Assembly: GCF_021869535.1 (NCBI RefSeq)
Contig: NW_026262668.1
Coordinates: forward strand, 136,077,635-136,141,634
DNA: 64,000 nt
Origin: Mytilus californianus
Lineage: Eukaryota; Mollusca; Bivalvia; Mytilida; Mytilidae
Direction of reading: 5' to 3'
In this document: one piece after another, positions 14,993-29,291 of the stretch
Position numbering within the stretch: position 1 is the first letter of the stretch
How the letters are laid out: every line of letters starts with the position of its first letter
Position numbers and translations under genes: made by a program
The notes under the pieces: generated by a model
Database searches by the model: none
Told to the model about the DNA's origin: nothing
What the model saw: the letters and a program-made list of their open reading frames with translations, nothing else

Positions 14993-16590
14993 ATGATAAC
15001 CCTGTTCTATCAGGAGTTTGAGAGGAGTATTGACAGGATGTTGGTTATCTTTTACCTTATGGTAACCCTGTTCTATCAAGAGTTTGAGAGGAGTATTGAC
15101 AGGAGGTTGGTTATCTTTTACCTTATGGTAACCCTGTTCTATCAGGAGTTTGAGAGGAGTATTGACAGGAGGTTGGTTATCTTTTACCTTATGATAACCC
15201 TGTTCTATCAGGAGTTTGAGAGGAGTATTGACAGGAGGTTGGTTATCTTTTACCTTATGCTAACTCTGTTCTATCAGGAGTTATAGAGGAGTATTGACAG
15301 GATGTTGGTTATCTTTTACCTTATGGTAACCCTGTTCTATCAGGAGTTTGAGAGGAGTATTGACAGGAGGTTGGTTATCTTTTACCTGATGGTAACCCTG
15401 TTCCCTCAGGAGTTTGAGAGGAGTATTGACAGGATGTTGGTTATCTTTTACCTTATGGTAACCCTGTTCTACCAACAGTTTGAGAGGAGTATTGACAGGA
15501 TGTTGGTTATCTTTTACCTTATGGTAACCCTGTTCTATCAGGAGTTTGAGAGGAGTATTGACAGGAGGTTGGTTATTACCTTATGCTAACTCTGTTCTAT
15601 CAGGAGTTTGAGAGGAGTATTGACAGGATGTTGGTTATCTTTTACCTTCTGGTAACCCTGTTCTACCAAGAGTTTGAGAGGAGTATTGACAGGATGTTGG
15701 TTATCTTTTACCTTATGCTAACTCTGTTCTATCAGGAGTTTGAGAGGAGTATTGACAGGATGTTGGTTATTTTTTTACCTTATGGTAACCCTGTTCTATC
15801 AGGAGTTTGAGAGGAGTATTGACAGGATGTTGGTTATCTTTTACCTTATGGTAACTCTGTTCTATCAGGAGTTTGATAAGAGTATTGACAGGAGGTTGGT
15901 TATCTTTTACCTTATGGTAACCCTGTTCTATCAATAGTTTGAGAGGAGTATTGACAGGAGGTTGGTTATCTTTTACCTTATGGTAACTCTGTTCTATCAG
16001 GAGTTTGAGAGGAGTATTGACAGGAGGTTGGTTATTACCTTATGCTAACTCTGTTCTATCAGGAGTTTGAGAGGAGTATTGACAGGATGTTGGTTATCTT
16101 TTACCTAATGGTAACCCTGTTCTATCAGGAGTTTGATAGGCGTATTGACAGGAGGTTGGTTATCTTTTACCTTATGGTAATCCTGTTCTATTAAGAGTTT
16201 GAGAGGAGTATTGTCAGGAGGTTTGTTATCTTTTACCTTTTGGTAATCCTGTTCTATCAAGAGTTTGAGAGGAGTATTGACAGGATGTTGGTTATCTTTT
16301 ACCTTAATGTAACCCTGTTCTATCAGGAGTTTGATAGGCGTATTGACAGGAGGTTGGTTATCTTTTACCTTATGGTAATCCTGTTCTATCAAGAGTTTGA
16401 GAGGAGTATTGACAGGAGTTTGGTTATCTTTTACCTTATGGTAACCCTGTCCTATCAGGAGTTTGATAGGAGTATTGACAGGAGGTTGGTTATCTTTTAC
16501 CTTATGGTAACCCTGTTCTATCAGGAGTTTGAGAGAAGTATTGACAGGATGTTGTTAATCTTTTACCTTCTGGTAACCCTGTTCTACCAA
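14993..16590 (+). repeat. 1.6-kb block of the 1,907-bp tandem, copy 1
   Basis: The variant order of 14993-16590 is repeated at 16900-18497, an offset of 1,907 bp. A landmark is the unit reading 'ggagttatagagg' at 15279. The same block core also lies around 3,490-5,090, 20,620-22,210 and 38,480-40,080, so the window holds five copies. This and the next copy share 'ctattaagagtttg' near 16192, a change absent from the copy near 4,683. Confidence 0.8.
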
Positions 16591-16899
16591 CAGTTTGAGA
16601 GGAGTATTGACAGGATGTTGGTTATCTTTTACCTTATGATAACCCTGTTCTATCAGGAGTTTGAGAGGAGTATTGACAGGAGGTTGGTTATCTTTTACCT
16701 TATGATAACCCTGTTCTATCAGGAGTTTGAGAGGAGTATTGACAGGAGGTTGGTTATCTTTTACCTTATGGTAATCCTGTTCTGTCAAGAGTTTGAGAGG
16801 AGTATTGACAGGAGGTTGGTTATCTTTTACCTTATGGTAACCCTGTTCTATCAGGAGTTTGATAGGAGTATTGACAGGAGGTTGGTTATTTTTTAATTT

Positions 16900-18497
16900 A
16901 TGATAACCCTGTTCTATCAGGAGTTTGAGAGGAGTATTGACAGGATGTTGGTTATCTTTTACCTTATGGTAACCCTGTTCTATCAAGAGTTTGAGAGGAG
17001 TATTGACAGGAGGTTGGTTATCTTTTACCTTATGGTAACCCTGTTCTATCAGGAGTTTGAGAGGAGTATTGACAGGAGGTTGGTTATCTTTTACCTTATG
17101 ATAACCCTGTTCTATCAGGAGTTTGAGAGGAGTATTGACAGGAGGTTGGTTATCTTTTACCTTATGCTAACTCTGTTCTATCAGGAGTTATAGAGGAGTA
17201 TTGACAGGATGTTGGTTATCTTTTACCTTATGGTAACCCTGTTCTATCAGGAGTTTGAGAGGAGTATTGACAGGAGGTTGGTTATCTTTTACCTGATGGT
17301 AACCCTGTTCCCTCAGGAGTTTGAGAGGAGTATTGACAGGATGTTGGTTATCTTTTACCTTATGGTAACCCTGTTCTACCAACAGTTTGAGAGGAGTATT
17401 GACAGGATGTTGGTTATCTTTTACCTTATGGTAACCCTGTTCTATCAGGAGTTTGAGAGGAGTATTGACAGGAGGTTGGTTATTACCTTATGCTAACTCT
17501 GTTCTATCAGGAGTTTGAGAGGAGTATTGACAGGATGTTGGTTATCTTTTACCTTCTGGTAACCCTGTTCTACCAAGAGTTTGAGAGGAGTATTGACAGG
17601 ATGTTGGTTATCTTTTACCTTATGCTAACTCTGTTCTATCAGGAGTTTGAGAGGAGTATTGACAGGATGTTGGTTATTTTTTTACCTTATGGTAACCCTG
17701 TTCTATCAGGAGTTTGAGAGGAGTATTGACAGGATGTTGGTTATCTTTTACCTTATGGTAACTCTGTTCTATCAGGAGTTTGATAAGAGTATTGACAGGA
17801 GGTTGGTTATCTTTTACCTTATGGTAACCCTGTTCTATCAATAGTTTGAGAGGAGTATTGACAGGAGGTTGGTTATCTTTTACCTTATGGTAACTCTGTT
17901 CTATCAGGAGTTTGAGAGGAGTATTGACAGGAGGTTGGTTATTACCTTATGCTAACTCTGTTCTATCAGGAGTTTGAGAGGAGTATTGACAGGATGTTGG
18001 TTATCTTTTACCTAATGGTAACCCTGTTCTATCAGGAGTTTGATAGGCGTATTGACAGGAGGTTGGTTATCTTTTACCTTATGGTAATCCTGTTCTATTA
18101 AGAGTTTGAGAGGAGTATTGTCAGGAGGTTTGTTATCTTTTACCTTTTGGTAATCCTGTTCTATCAAGAGTTTGAGAGGAGTATTGACAGGATGTTGGTT
18201 ATCTTTTACCTTAATGTAACCCTGTTCTATCAGGAGTTTGATAGGCGTATTGACAGGAGGTTGGTTATCTTTTACCTTATGGTAATCCTGTTCTATCAAG
18301 AGTTTGAGAGGAGTATTGACAGGAGTTTGGTTATCTTTTACCTTATGGTAACCCTGTCCTATCAGGAGTTTGATAGGAGTATTGACAGGAGGTTGGTTAT
18401 CTTTTACCTTATGGTAACCCTGTTCTATCAGGAGTTTGAGAGAAGTATTGACAGGATGTTGTTAATCTTTTACCTTCTGGTAACCCTGTTCTACCAG
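16900..18497 (+). repeat. 1.6-kb block of the 1,907-bp tandem, copy 2
   Basis: Direct copy of 14993-16590. The about 310 bp between the shared parts (16590-16899) instead resemble a different block, so the two copies are joined by a patch of other origin, as expected of unequal exchange or conversion between out-of-register arrays. Confidence 0.78.
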
Positions 18498-21400
18498 GAG
18501 TTTGAGAGGAGTATTGACAGGATGTTGGTTATCTTTTACCTTATGATAACCCTGTTCTATCAGGAGTTTGAGAGGAGTATTGACAGGAGGTTGGTTATCT
18601 TTTACTTTATGGTAACCCTGTTCTATCAGGAGTACTGTTTGAGAGGAGTATTGACAGGATGTTGTTTATCTTTTACCTTGTGGTAACCCTGTTCTACTAG
18701 GAGTTTGAGAGGAGTATTGACAGGAGGTTGGTTATCTTTTACCTTATGGTTACCCTGTTCTATCAGGAGTATTGACAGGATGTTGGTTATCTTTTAAATT
18801 ATGGTAACCCTGTTCTACGAGGAGTTTGAGAGGAGTATTGACAGGATGTTGGTTATCTTTTACCTTTTGGTAACCCTGTTCTACCAAGAGTTTGAGAGGA
18901 GTATTGACAGGATGTCGGTTATCTTTTACCTTTTGGTAACCCTGTTCTATCAGGAGTTTGAGAGGAGTATTGACAGGATGTTGGTTATCTTTTACCTTAT
19001 GGTAACCCTGTTCTATCAGGAGTTTGATAGGAGTATTGACAGGAGGTTGGTTATCTTTTACCTTATGGTAATCCTGTTCTGTCAAGAGTTTGAGAGGAGT
19101 ATTGACAGGAGGTTGGTTATCTTTTACCTTATGGTAACCCTGTTCTATCAGGAGTTTGAGAGGAGTATTGACAGGATGTTGGTTATCTTTTACCTTATGG
19201 TAACCCTGTTCTATCAGGAGTTTGATAGGAGTATTGACAGGAGGTTGGTTATTTTTTAATTTATGATAACCCTGTTCTATCAGGAGTTTGAGAGGAGTAT
19301 TGACAGGATGTTGGTTATCTTTTACCTTATGGTAACCCTGTTCTATCAAGAGTTTGAGAGGAGTATTGACAGGAGGTTGGTTATTACCTTATGCTAACTC
19401 TGTTCTATCAGGAGTTTGAGAGGAGTATTGACAGGATGTTGGTTATCTTTTACCTTATGGTAACCCTGTTCTATCAGGAGTTTGAGAGGAATATTGACAG
19501 GATGTTGGTTATCTTTTACCTTATGGTAACCCTGTTCTATCAGGAGTTTGAGAGGAGTATTGACAGGAGGTTGGTTATCTTTTACCTTATGGTAACCCTG
19601 TTCTATCAGGAGTTTGAGAGGAGTATTGACAGGAGGTTGGTTATCTTTTAACTTATGGTAACCCTGTTCTATCAAGAGTTTGAGAGGAGTATTGACAGGA
19701 GGTTGGTTATTACCTTATGATAACCCTGTTCTATCAGGAGTTTGAAAGGAGTATTGACAGGAGGTTGGTTATCTTTTACCTTATGATAACCCTGTTCTAC
19801 CAAGAGTTTGAGAGGAGTATTGACAGGATGTTGGTTATCTTTTACCTTATGGTTACCCTGTTCTATCAGGAGTATTGACAGGAGGTTGGTTATCTTTTAA
19901 CTTATGGTAACCCTGTTCTACGAGGAGTTTGAGAGGAGTATTGACAGGATGTTGGTTATCTTTTACCTTATGGTACTCCTGTTCTATCAAGAGTTTGAGA
20001 GGAGTATTAACAGGAGGTTGGTTATCTTTTACCTTATGGTAACCCTGTTCTACCAAGAGTTTGAGAGGAGTATTGACAGGATGTTGGTTATCTTTTACCT
20101 TATGGTAACCCTGTTCTATCAGGAGTTTGAGAGGAGTATTGACAGGAGGTTGGTTATCTTTTACCTGATGGTAACCCTGTTCTATCAGGAGTTTGAGAGG
20201 AGTATTGACAGGAGGTTGGTTATCTTTTACCTTATGGTAACCCTGTTCTATCAGGAGTTTGATAGGAGTATTGACAGGAGGTTGGTTATCTTTTACCTTA
20301 TGGTAATCCTGTTCTGTCAAGAGTTTGAGAGGTGTATTGACAGGAGGTTGGTTATCTTTTACCTTATGGTAACCCTGTTCTATCAGGAGTATTGACAGGA
20401 GGTTGGTTATTTTTTAATTTATGATAACCCTGTTCTATCAGGAGTTTGAGAGGAGTATTGACAGGATGTTGGTTATCTTTTACCTTATGGTAACCCTGTT
20501 CTATCAAGAGTTTGAGAGGAGTATTGACAGGAGGTTGGTTATTACCTTATGCTAACTCTGTTCTATCAGGAGTTTGAGAGGAGTATTGACAGGATGTTGG
20601 TTATCTTTTACCTTATGGTAACCCTGTTCTATCAGGAGTTTGAGAGGAATATTGACAGGATGTTGGTTATCTTTTACCTTATGGTAACCCTGTTCTATCA
20701 GGAGTTTGAGAGGAGTATTGACAGGAGGTTGGTTATCTTTTACCTTATGGTAACCCTGTTCTATCAGGAGTTTGAGAGGAGTATTGACAGGAGGTTGGTT
20801 ATCTTTTACCTTATGATAACCCTGTTCTATCAGGAGTTTGAGAGGAGTATTGACAGGAGGTTGGTTATCTTTTACCTTATGCTAACTCTGTTCTATCAGG
20901 AGTTATAGAGGAGTATTGACAGGATGTTGGTTATCTTTTACCTTATGGTAACCCTGTTCTATCAGGAGTTTGAGAGGAGTATTGACAGGAGGTTGGTTAT
21001 CTTTTACCTGATGGTAACCCTGTTCCCTCAGGAGTTTGAGAGGAGTATTGACAGGATGTTGGTTATCTTTTACCTTATGGTAACCCTGTTCTACCAACAG
21101 TTTGAGAGGAGTATTGACAGGATGTTGGTTATCTTTTACCTTATGGTAACCCTGTTCTATCAGGAGTTTGAGAGGAGTATTGACAGGAGGTTGGTTATTA
21201 CCTTATGCTAACTCTGTTCTATCAGGAGTTTGAGAGGAGTATTGACAGGATGTTGGTTATCTTTTACCTTCTGGTAACCCTGTTCTACCAAGAGTTTGAG
21301 AGGAGTATTGACAGGATGTTGGTTATCTTTTACCTTATGCTAACTCTGTTCTATCAGGAGTTTGAGAGGAGTATTGACAGGATGTTGGTTATTTTTTTAC

Positions 21401-22999
21401 CTTATGGTAACCCTGTTCTATCAGGAGTTTGAGAGGAGTATTGACAGGATGTTGGTTATCTTTTACCTTATGGTAACTCTGTTCTATCAGGAGTTTGATA
21501 AGAGTATTGACAGGAGGTTGGTTATCTTTTACCTTATGGTAACCCTGTTCTATCAATAGTTTGAGAGGAGTATTGACAGGAGGTTGGTTATCTTTTACCT
21601 TATGGTAACTCTGTTCTATCAGGAGTTTGAGAGGAGTATTGACAGGAGGTTGGTTATTACCTTATGCTAACTCTGTTCTATCAGGAGTTTGAGAGGAGTA
21701 TTGACAGGATGTTGGTTATCTTTTACCTAATGGTAACCCTGTTCTATCAGGAGTTTGATAGGCGTATTGACAGGAGGTTGGTTATCTTTTACCTTATGGT
21801 AATCCTGTTCTATTAAGAGTTTGAGAGGAGTATTGTCAGGAGGTTTGTTATCTTTTACCTTTTGGTAATCCTGTTCTATCAAGAGTTTGAGAGGAGTATT
21901 GACAGGATGTTGGTTATCTTTTACCTTAATGTAACCCTGTTCTATCAGGAGTTTGATAGGCGTATTGACAGGAGGTTGGTTATCTTTTACCTTATGGTAA
22001 TCCTGTTCTATCAAGAGTTTGAGAGGAGTATTGACAGGAGTTTGGTTATCTTTTACCTTATGGTAACCCTGTCCTATCAGGAGTTTGATAGGAGTATTGA
22101 CAGGAGGTTGGTTATCTTTTACCTTATGGTAACCCTGTTCTATCAGGAGTTTGAGAGAAGTATTGACAGGATGTTGTTAATCTTTTACCTTCTGGTAACC
22201 CTGTTCTACCAGGAGTTTGAGAGGAGTATTGACAGGATGTTGGTTATCTTTTACCTTATGATAACCCTGTTCTATCAGGAGTTTGAGAGGAGTATTGACA
22301 GGAGGTTGGTTATCTTTTACCTTATGGTAACCCTGTTCTATCAGGAGTACTGTTTGAGAGGAGTATTGACAGGATGTTGTTTATCTTTTACCTTGTGGTA
22401 ACCCTGTTCTACTAGGAGTTTGAGAGGAGTATTGACAGGAGGTTGGTTATCTTTTACCTTATGGTTACCCTGTTCTATCAGGAGTATTGACAGGATGTTG
22501 GTTATCTTTTACCTTGTGGTAACCCTGTTCTACTAGGAGTTTGAGAGGAGTATTGACAGGAGGTTGGTTATCTTTTACCTTATGGTTACCCTGTTCTATC
22601 AGGAGTATTGACAGGAGGTTGGTTATCTTTTACCATATGGTAACCCTGTTCTATCAGGAGCTTGAGAGGAGTATTGACAGGATGTTGGTTATCTTTTACC
22701 TTATGGTTACCCTGTTCTATCAGGAGTATTGACAGGATGTTGGTTATCTTTTAAATTATGGTAACCCTGTTCTACGAGGAGTTTGAGAGGAGTATTGACA
22801 GGATGTTGGTTATCTTTTACCTTTTGGTAACCCTGTTCTACCAAGAGTTTGAGAGGAGTATTGACAGGATGTCGGTTATCTTTTACCTTTTGGTAACCCT
22901 GTTCTATCAGGAGTTTGAGAGGAGTATTGACAGGATGTTGGTTATCTTTTACCTTATGGTAACCCTGTTCTATCAGGAGTTTGAGAGGAGTATTGACAG

Positions 23000-25900
23000 G
23001 AGGTTGGTTATCTTTTACCTTATGGTAACCCTGTTCTACCAGGAGTTTGAGAGGAGTATTGACAGGAGGTTGGTTATCTTTTACCTTATGGTAACTCTGT
23101 TCTATCAGGAGTTTGATAGGAGTATTGACAGGAGGTTGGTTATCTTTTACCTTATGGTAACCCTGTTCTATCAATAGTTTGAGAGGAGTATTGACAGGAG
23201 GTTGGTTATCTTTTACCTGATGGTAACCCTGTTCTTCCAGGAGTTTGAGAGGAGTATTGACAGGAGGTTGGGTATCTTTTACCTTATGGTAACCCTGTTC
23301 CATCAGGAGTTTGAGAGGAGTATTGACAGGATGTTGTTTATCTTTTACCTTTTGGTAACCCTGTTCTATCAGGAGTTTGAGAGGAGTATTGACAGGAGGT
23401 TGGTTATCTTTTACCCTATGGTTACCCTGTTCTATCAGGAGTATTGACAGGAGGTTGGTTATCTTTTAACTTATGGTAACCCTGTTCTACGAGGAGTTTG
23501 AGAGGAGTATTGACAGGATGTTGGTTATCTTTTACCTTATGGTAATCCTGTTCTATCAAGAGTTTGATAGGAGTATTGACAGGAGGTTGGTTATCTTTTA
23601 CCTTATGGTAACCCTGTTCTACCAAGAGTTTGAGAGGAGTATTGACAGGATGTTGGTTATCTTTTACCTTTTGGTAACCCTGTTCTATCAGGAGTTTGAG
23701 AGGAGTATTGACAGGATGTTGGTTATCTTTTACCTTATGGTAACCCTGTTCTATCAGGAGTTGGATAGGAGTATTGACAGGAGGTTGGTTATCTTTTACC
23801 TTATGGTAACCCTGTTCTATCAGGAATTTGAGAGGAGTATTGACAGGATGTTGGTTATCTTTTACCTTATGGTAACCCTGTTCTATCAGGAGTTGGATAG
23901 GAGTATTGACAGGAGGTTGGTTATCTTTTACCTTATGGTAATCCTGTTATATCAAGAGTTTGAGAGGAGTATTGACAGGATGTTGGTTATCTTTTACCTT
24001 ATGGTAACCCTGTTCTATCAGGAGTTTGAGAGGAGTATTGACAGGAGGTTGGTTATCTTTTACCTTATGGTAACCCTGTTCTATCAGGAGTTTGAGAGGA
24101 GTATTGACAGGATGTTGGTTATCTTTTACCTTATGGTAACCCTGTTCTATGAGGAGTGTGATAGGAGTATTGACAGAAGGTTGGTTATCTTTTACCATAT
24201 GGTAATCCTGTTCTATCAAGAGTTTGAGAGGAGTATTGACAGGAGGTTGGTTATCTTTTACCTTATGGTAACCCTGTTCTATCAGGAGTTTGATAGGAGT
24301 ATTGACAGGAGGTTGGTTATCTTTTACCTTATGATAACCCTGTTCTATCAGGAGTTTGAGAGGAGTATTGACAGGATGTTGGTTATCTTTTACCTTATGG
24401 TAATCCTGTTCTATCAAGAGTTTGAGAGGAGTATTGACAGCAGGTTGGTTATTACCTTATGATAACCCTGTTCTATCAAGAGTTTGAGAGGAGTATTGAC
24501 AGGAGATTGGTTATCTTTTACCTTATGGTAACCCTGTTCTATCAGGAATTTGAGAGGAGTATTGACAGGATGTTGGTTATCTTTTACCTTATGGTAACCC
24601 TGTTCTATCAGGAGTTGGATAGGAGTATTGACAGGAGGTTGGTTATCTTTTACCTTATGGTAATCCTGTTCTATCAAGAGTTTGAGAGGAGTATTGACAG
24701 GATGTTGGTTATCTTTTACCTTATGGTAACCCTGTTCTATCAGGAGTTTGAGAGGAGTATTGACAGGAGGTTGGTTATCTTTTACCTTATGGTAACCCTG
24801 TTCTATCAGGAGTTTGAGAGGAGTATTGACAGGATGTTGGTTATCTTTTACCTTATGGTAACCCTGTTCTATCAGGAGTGTGATAGGAGTATTGACAGGA
24901 GGTTAGTTATCTTTTACCATATGGTAATCCTGTTCTATCAAGAGTTTGAGAGGAGTATTGACAGGAGGTTGGTTATCTTTTACCTTATGGTAACCCTGTT
25001 CTATCAGGAGTTTGATAGGAGTATTGACAGGAGGTTGGTTATCTTTTACCTTATGGTAACCCTGTTTTATCAGGAGTTTGAGAGGAGTATTGACATGATG
25101 TTGGTTATCTTTTACCTGATGGTAACCCTGTTCTTCCAGGAGTTTGAGAGGAGTATTGACAGGAGGTTGGGTATCTTTTACCTTATGGTAACCCTGTTCC
25201 ATCAGGAGTTTGAGAGGAGTATTGACAGGATGTTGTTTATCTTTTACCTTATGGTAACCCTGTTCTATCAGGAGCTTGAGAGGAGTATTGACAGGAGGTT
25301 GGTTATCTTTTACCTTATGGTTACCCTGTTCTATCAGGAGTATTGACAGGAGGTTGGTTATCTTTTAACTTATGGTAACCCTGTTCTACGAGGAGTTTGA
25401 GAGGAGTATTGACAGGATGTTGGTTATCTTTTACCTTATGGTAATCCTGTTCTATCAAGAGTTTGATAGGAGTATTGACAGGAGGTTGGTTATCTTTTAC
25501 CTTATGGTAACCCTGTTCTACCAAGAGTTTGAGAGGAGTATTGACAGGATGTTGGTTATCTTTTACCTTTTGGTAACCCTGTTCTATCAGGAGTTTGAGA
25601 GGAGTATTGACAGGATGTTGGTTATCTTTTACCTGATGGTAACCCTGTTCTATCAGGAGTTTGAGAGGAGTATTGACAGGAGGTTGGTTATCTTTTACCT
25701 TATGGTAACCCTGTTCTATCAGGAATTTGAGAGGAGTATTGACAGGATGTTGGTTATCTTTTACCTTATGGTAACCCTGTTTTATCAGGAGTTGGATAGG
25801 AGTATTGACAGGAGGTTGATTATCTTTTACCTTATGGTAATCCTGTTATATCAAGAGTTTGAGAGGAGTATTGACAGGAGGTTGGTTATCTTTTACCTTA

Positions 25901-26160
25901 TGGTAACCCTGTTCTATCAGGAGTTTGATAGGAGTATTGACAGGAGGTTGGTTATCTTTTAATTTATGATAACCCTGTTCTATCAGGAGTTTGAGAGGAG
26001 TATTGACAGGATGTTGGTTATCTTTTACCTTATGGTAACCCTGTTCTATCAGGAGTTTGAGAGGAGTATTGACAGGATGTTGGTTATCTTTTACCTGATG
26101 GTAACCCTGTTCTATCAGGAGTTTGAGAGGAGTATTGACAGGATGTTGGTTATCTTTTAC
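23000..26160 (+). repeat. Higher-order sub-block of B at offset 17,304
   Basis: About 3.0-3.2 kb repeats the order of variants seen at roughly 5,700-8,860 at a constant offset of 17,304 bp, and is therefore also a third copy of part of the 41,000-43,800 stretch. Small differences are present, for instance 'gacagcagg' near 24436 where the other copies read 'gacaggagg'. Confidence 0.8.
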
Positions 26161-29100
26161 CTTATGGTAACCCTGTTCTACCAAGAGTTTGAGAGGAGTA
26201 TTGACAGGATGTTGGTTATCTTTTACCTAATGCTAACTCTGTTCTATCAGGAGTTTGAGAGGAGTATTGACAGGATGTTGGTTATCTTTTACCTGATGGT
26301 AACCCTGTTCTATCAGGAGTTTGAGAGGAGTATTGACAGGAGGTTGGTTATCTTTTACCTTATGATAACTCTGTTCTATCAGGAGTTATAGAGGAGTATT
26401 GACAGGATGTTGGTTATCTTTTACCTTATGGTAACCCTGTTCTATGAGGAGTGTGATAGGAGTATTGACAGGAGGTTGGTTATCTTTTACCATATGGTAA
26501 TCCTGTTCTATCAAGAGTTTGAGAGGAGTATTGACAGGAGGTTGGTTATCTTTTACCTTATGGTAACCCTGTTCTATCAGGAGTTTGATAGGAGTATTGC
26601 CAGGAGGTTGGTTATCTTTTAATTTATGATAACCCTGTTCTAGCAGGCGTTTGAGAGGAGTATTGACAGGATGTTGGTTATCTTTTACCTTATGGTAACT
26701 CTGTTCTATCAGGAGTTTGAGAGAAGTATTGACAGGAGGTTGTTTATCTTTTACCTCATGGTAACCCTGTTCTATCAGGAGTTTGATAGGAGTATTGACA
26801 GGAGGTTGGTTATCTTTTACCTTATGGTAACCCTGTTCTATCAGGAGTTTGAGAGGAGTATTGACAGGAGTTTGGTTATCTTTTACCTTATGATAACTCT
26901 GTTCTATCAGGAGTTATAGAGGAGTATTGACAGGATGTTGGTTATCTTTTACCTTATGGTAACCCTGTTCTATGAGGAGTGTGATAGGAGTATTGACAGG
27001 AGGTTGGTTATCTTTTACCATATGGTAATCCTGTTCTATCAAGAGTTTGAGAGGAGTATTGACAGGAGGTTGGTTATCTTTTACCTTATGGTAACCCTGT
27101 TCTATCAGGAGTTTGATAGGAGTATTGCCAGGAGGTTGGTTATCTTTTAATTTATGATAACCCTGTTCTAGCAGGCGTTTGAGAGGAGTATTGACAGGAT
27201 GTTGGTTATCTTTTACCTTATGGTAACTCTGTTCTATCAGGAGTTTGAGAGAAGTATTGACAGGAGGTTGTTTATCTTTTACCTTATGGTAACCCTGTTC
27301 TATCAGGAGTTTGAGAGGAGTATTGATAGGAGGTTGGTTATTACCTTATGCTAACTCTGTTCTATCAAGAATTTGAGAGGAGTATTGACAGGATGTTGGT
27401 TATCTTTTACCTTCTGGTAACCCTGTTCTACCAAGAGTTTGAGAGGAGTATTGACAGGATGTTGGTTATCTTTTACCTTATGCTAACTCTGTTTTATCAG
27501 GAGTTTGAGAGGAGTATTGACAGGATGTTGGTTATTTTTTACCTTATGGTAACCCTGTTCTATCAGGAGTTTGAGAGGAGTATTGACAGGATGTTGGTTA
27601 TCTTTTACCTCATGGTAACTCTGTTCTATCAGGAGTTTGATAGGAGTATTGACAGGAGGTTGGTTATCTTTTATTTATGGTAACCCTGTTCTATCAATAG
27701 TTTGAGAGGAGTATTGACAGGAGGTTGGTTATCTTTTACCTTATGGTAACTCTGTTCTATCAGGAGTTTGAGAGGAGTATTGACAGGAGGTTGGTTATCT
27801 TTTACCTTATGGTAACCCTGTTCTATCAGGAATTTGAGAGGAGTATTGACAGGAGGTTGGTTATCTTTTACCTTATGGTAACCCTGTTCTATCAGGAGTT
27901 TGATAGGAGTATTGACAGGATGTTGGTTATCTTTTACCTTATGGTAACCCTGTTCTATCAAGAGTTTGAGAGGAGTATTGACAGGAGGTTGGTTATTACC
28001 TTATGCCAACTCTGTTCTATCAGGAGTTTGAGAGGAGTATTGACAGGATGTTGGTTATCTTTTACCTTATGGTAACCCTGTTCTATCAAGAGTTTGAGAG
28101 GAGTATTGACAGGATGTTGGTTATCTTTTACCTTATGGTAACCCTGTTCTATCAAGAGTTTGAGAGGAGTTTTGACAGGAGGTTGGTTATCTTTTACCTT
28201 ATGGTAACTCAGTTCTATCAGGAGTTTGAGAGGAGTATTGACAGGATGTTGGTTATCTTTTACCTTATGATAACCCTGTTCTATCAGGAGTTTGAGAGGA
28301 GTATTGACAGGAGGTTGGTTATCTTTTACCTTATGGTAACTCAGTTCTATCAGGAGTTTGAGAGGAGTATTGACAGGATGTTGGTTATCTTTTACCTTAT
28401 GATAACCCTGTTCTATCAGGAGTTTGAGAGGAGTATTGACAGGATGTTGGTTATCTTTTACCTTATGATAACCCTGTTCTATCAGGAGTTTGAGAGGAGT
28501 ATTGACAGGATGTTGGTTATCTTTTAACTTATGGTAACCCTGTTCTATCAAGAGTTTGAGAGGAGTATTGACAGGAGGTTGGTTATTACCTTATGATAAC
28601 CCTGTTCTATCAGGAGTTTGAAAGGAGTATTGACAGGAGGTTGGTTATCTTTTACCTTATGATAACCCTGTTCTACCAAGAGTTTGAGAGGAGTATTGAC
28701 AGGATGTTGGTTATCTTTTACCTTATGGTTACCCTGTTCTATCAGGAGTATTGACAGGAGGTTGGTTATCTTTTAACTTATGGTAACCCTGTTCTACGAG
28801 GAGTTTGAGAGGAGTATTGACAGGATGTTGGTTATCTTTTACCTTATGGTACTCCTGTTCTATCAAGAGTTTGAGAGGAGTATTAACAGGAGGTTGGTTA
28901 TCTTTTACCTTATGGTAACCCTGTTCTACCAAGAGTTTGAGAGGAGTATTGACAGGATGTTGGTTATCTTTTACCTTATGGTAACCCTGTTCTATCAGGA
29001 GTTTGAGAGGAGTATTGACAGGAGGTTGGTTATCTTTTACCTGATGGTAACCCTGTTCTATCAGGAGTTTGAGAGGAGTATTGACAGGATGTTGGTTATC

Positions 29101-29290
29101 TTTTACCTTATGGTAACCCTGTTCTATCAGGAGTTTGATAGGAGTATTGACAGGAGGTTGGTTATCTTTTACCTTATGGTAATCCTGTTCTGTCAAGAGT
29201 TTGAGAGGAGTATTGACAGGAGGTTGGTTATCTTTTACCTTATGGTAACCCTGTTCTATCAGGAGTTTGAGAGGAGTATTGACAGGATGT
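25620..29290 (+). repeat. 3.7-kb higher-order repeat, copy 1
   Basis: The pattern of monomer variants here returns after 3,672 bp in copy 2 and again in copy 3. Landmarks include 'gagttggatagg', the 'tgttatatcaagag' unit, 'ggagttatagagg' units and 'attgccaggagg' units. Limits are approximate because neighbouring monomers are so alike. Confidence 0.82.
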
Positions 29291-29291
29291 T

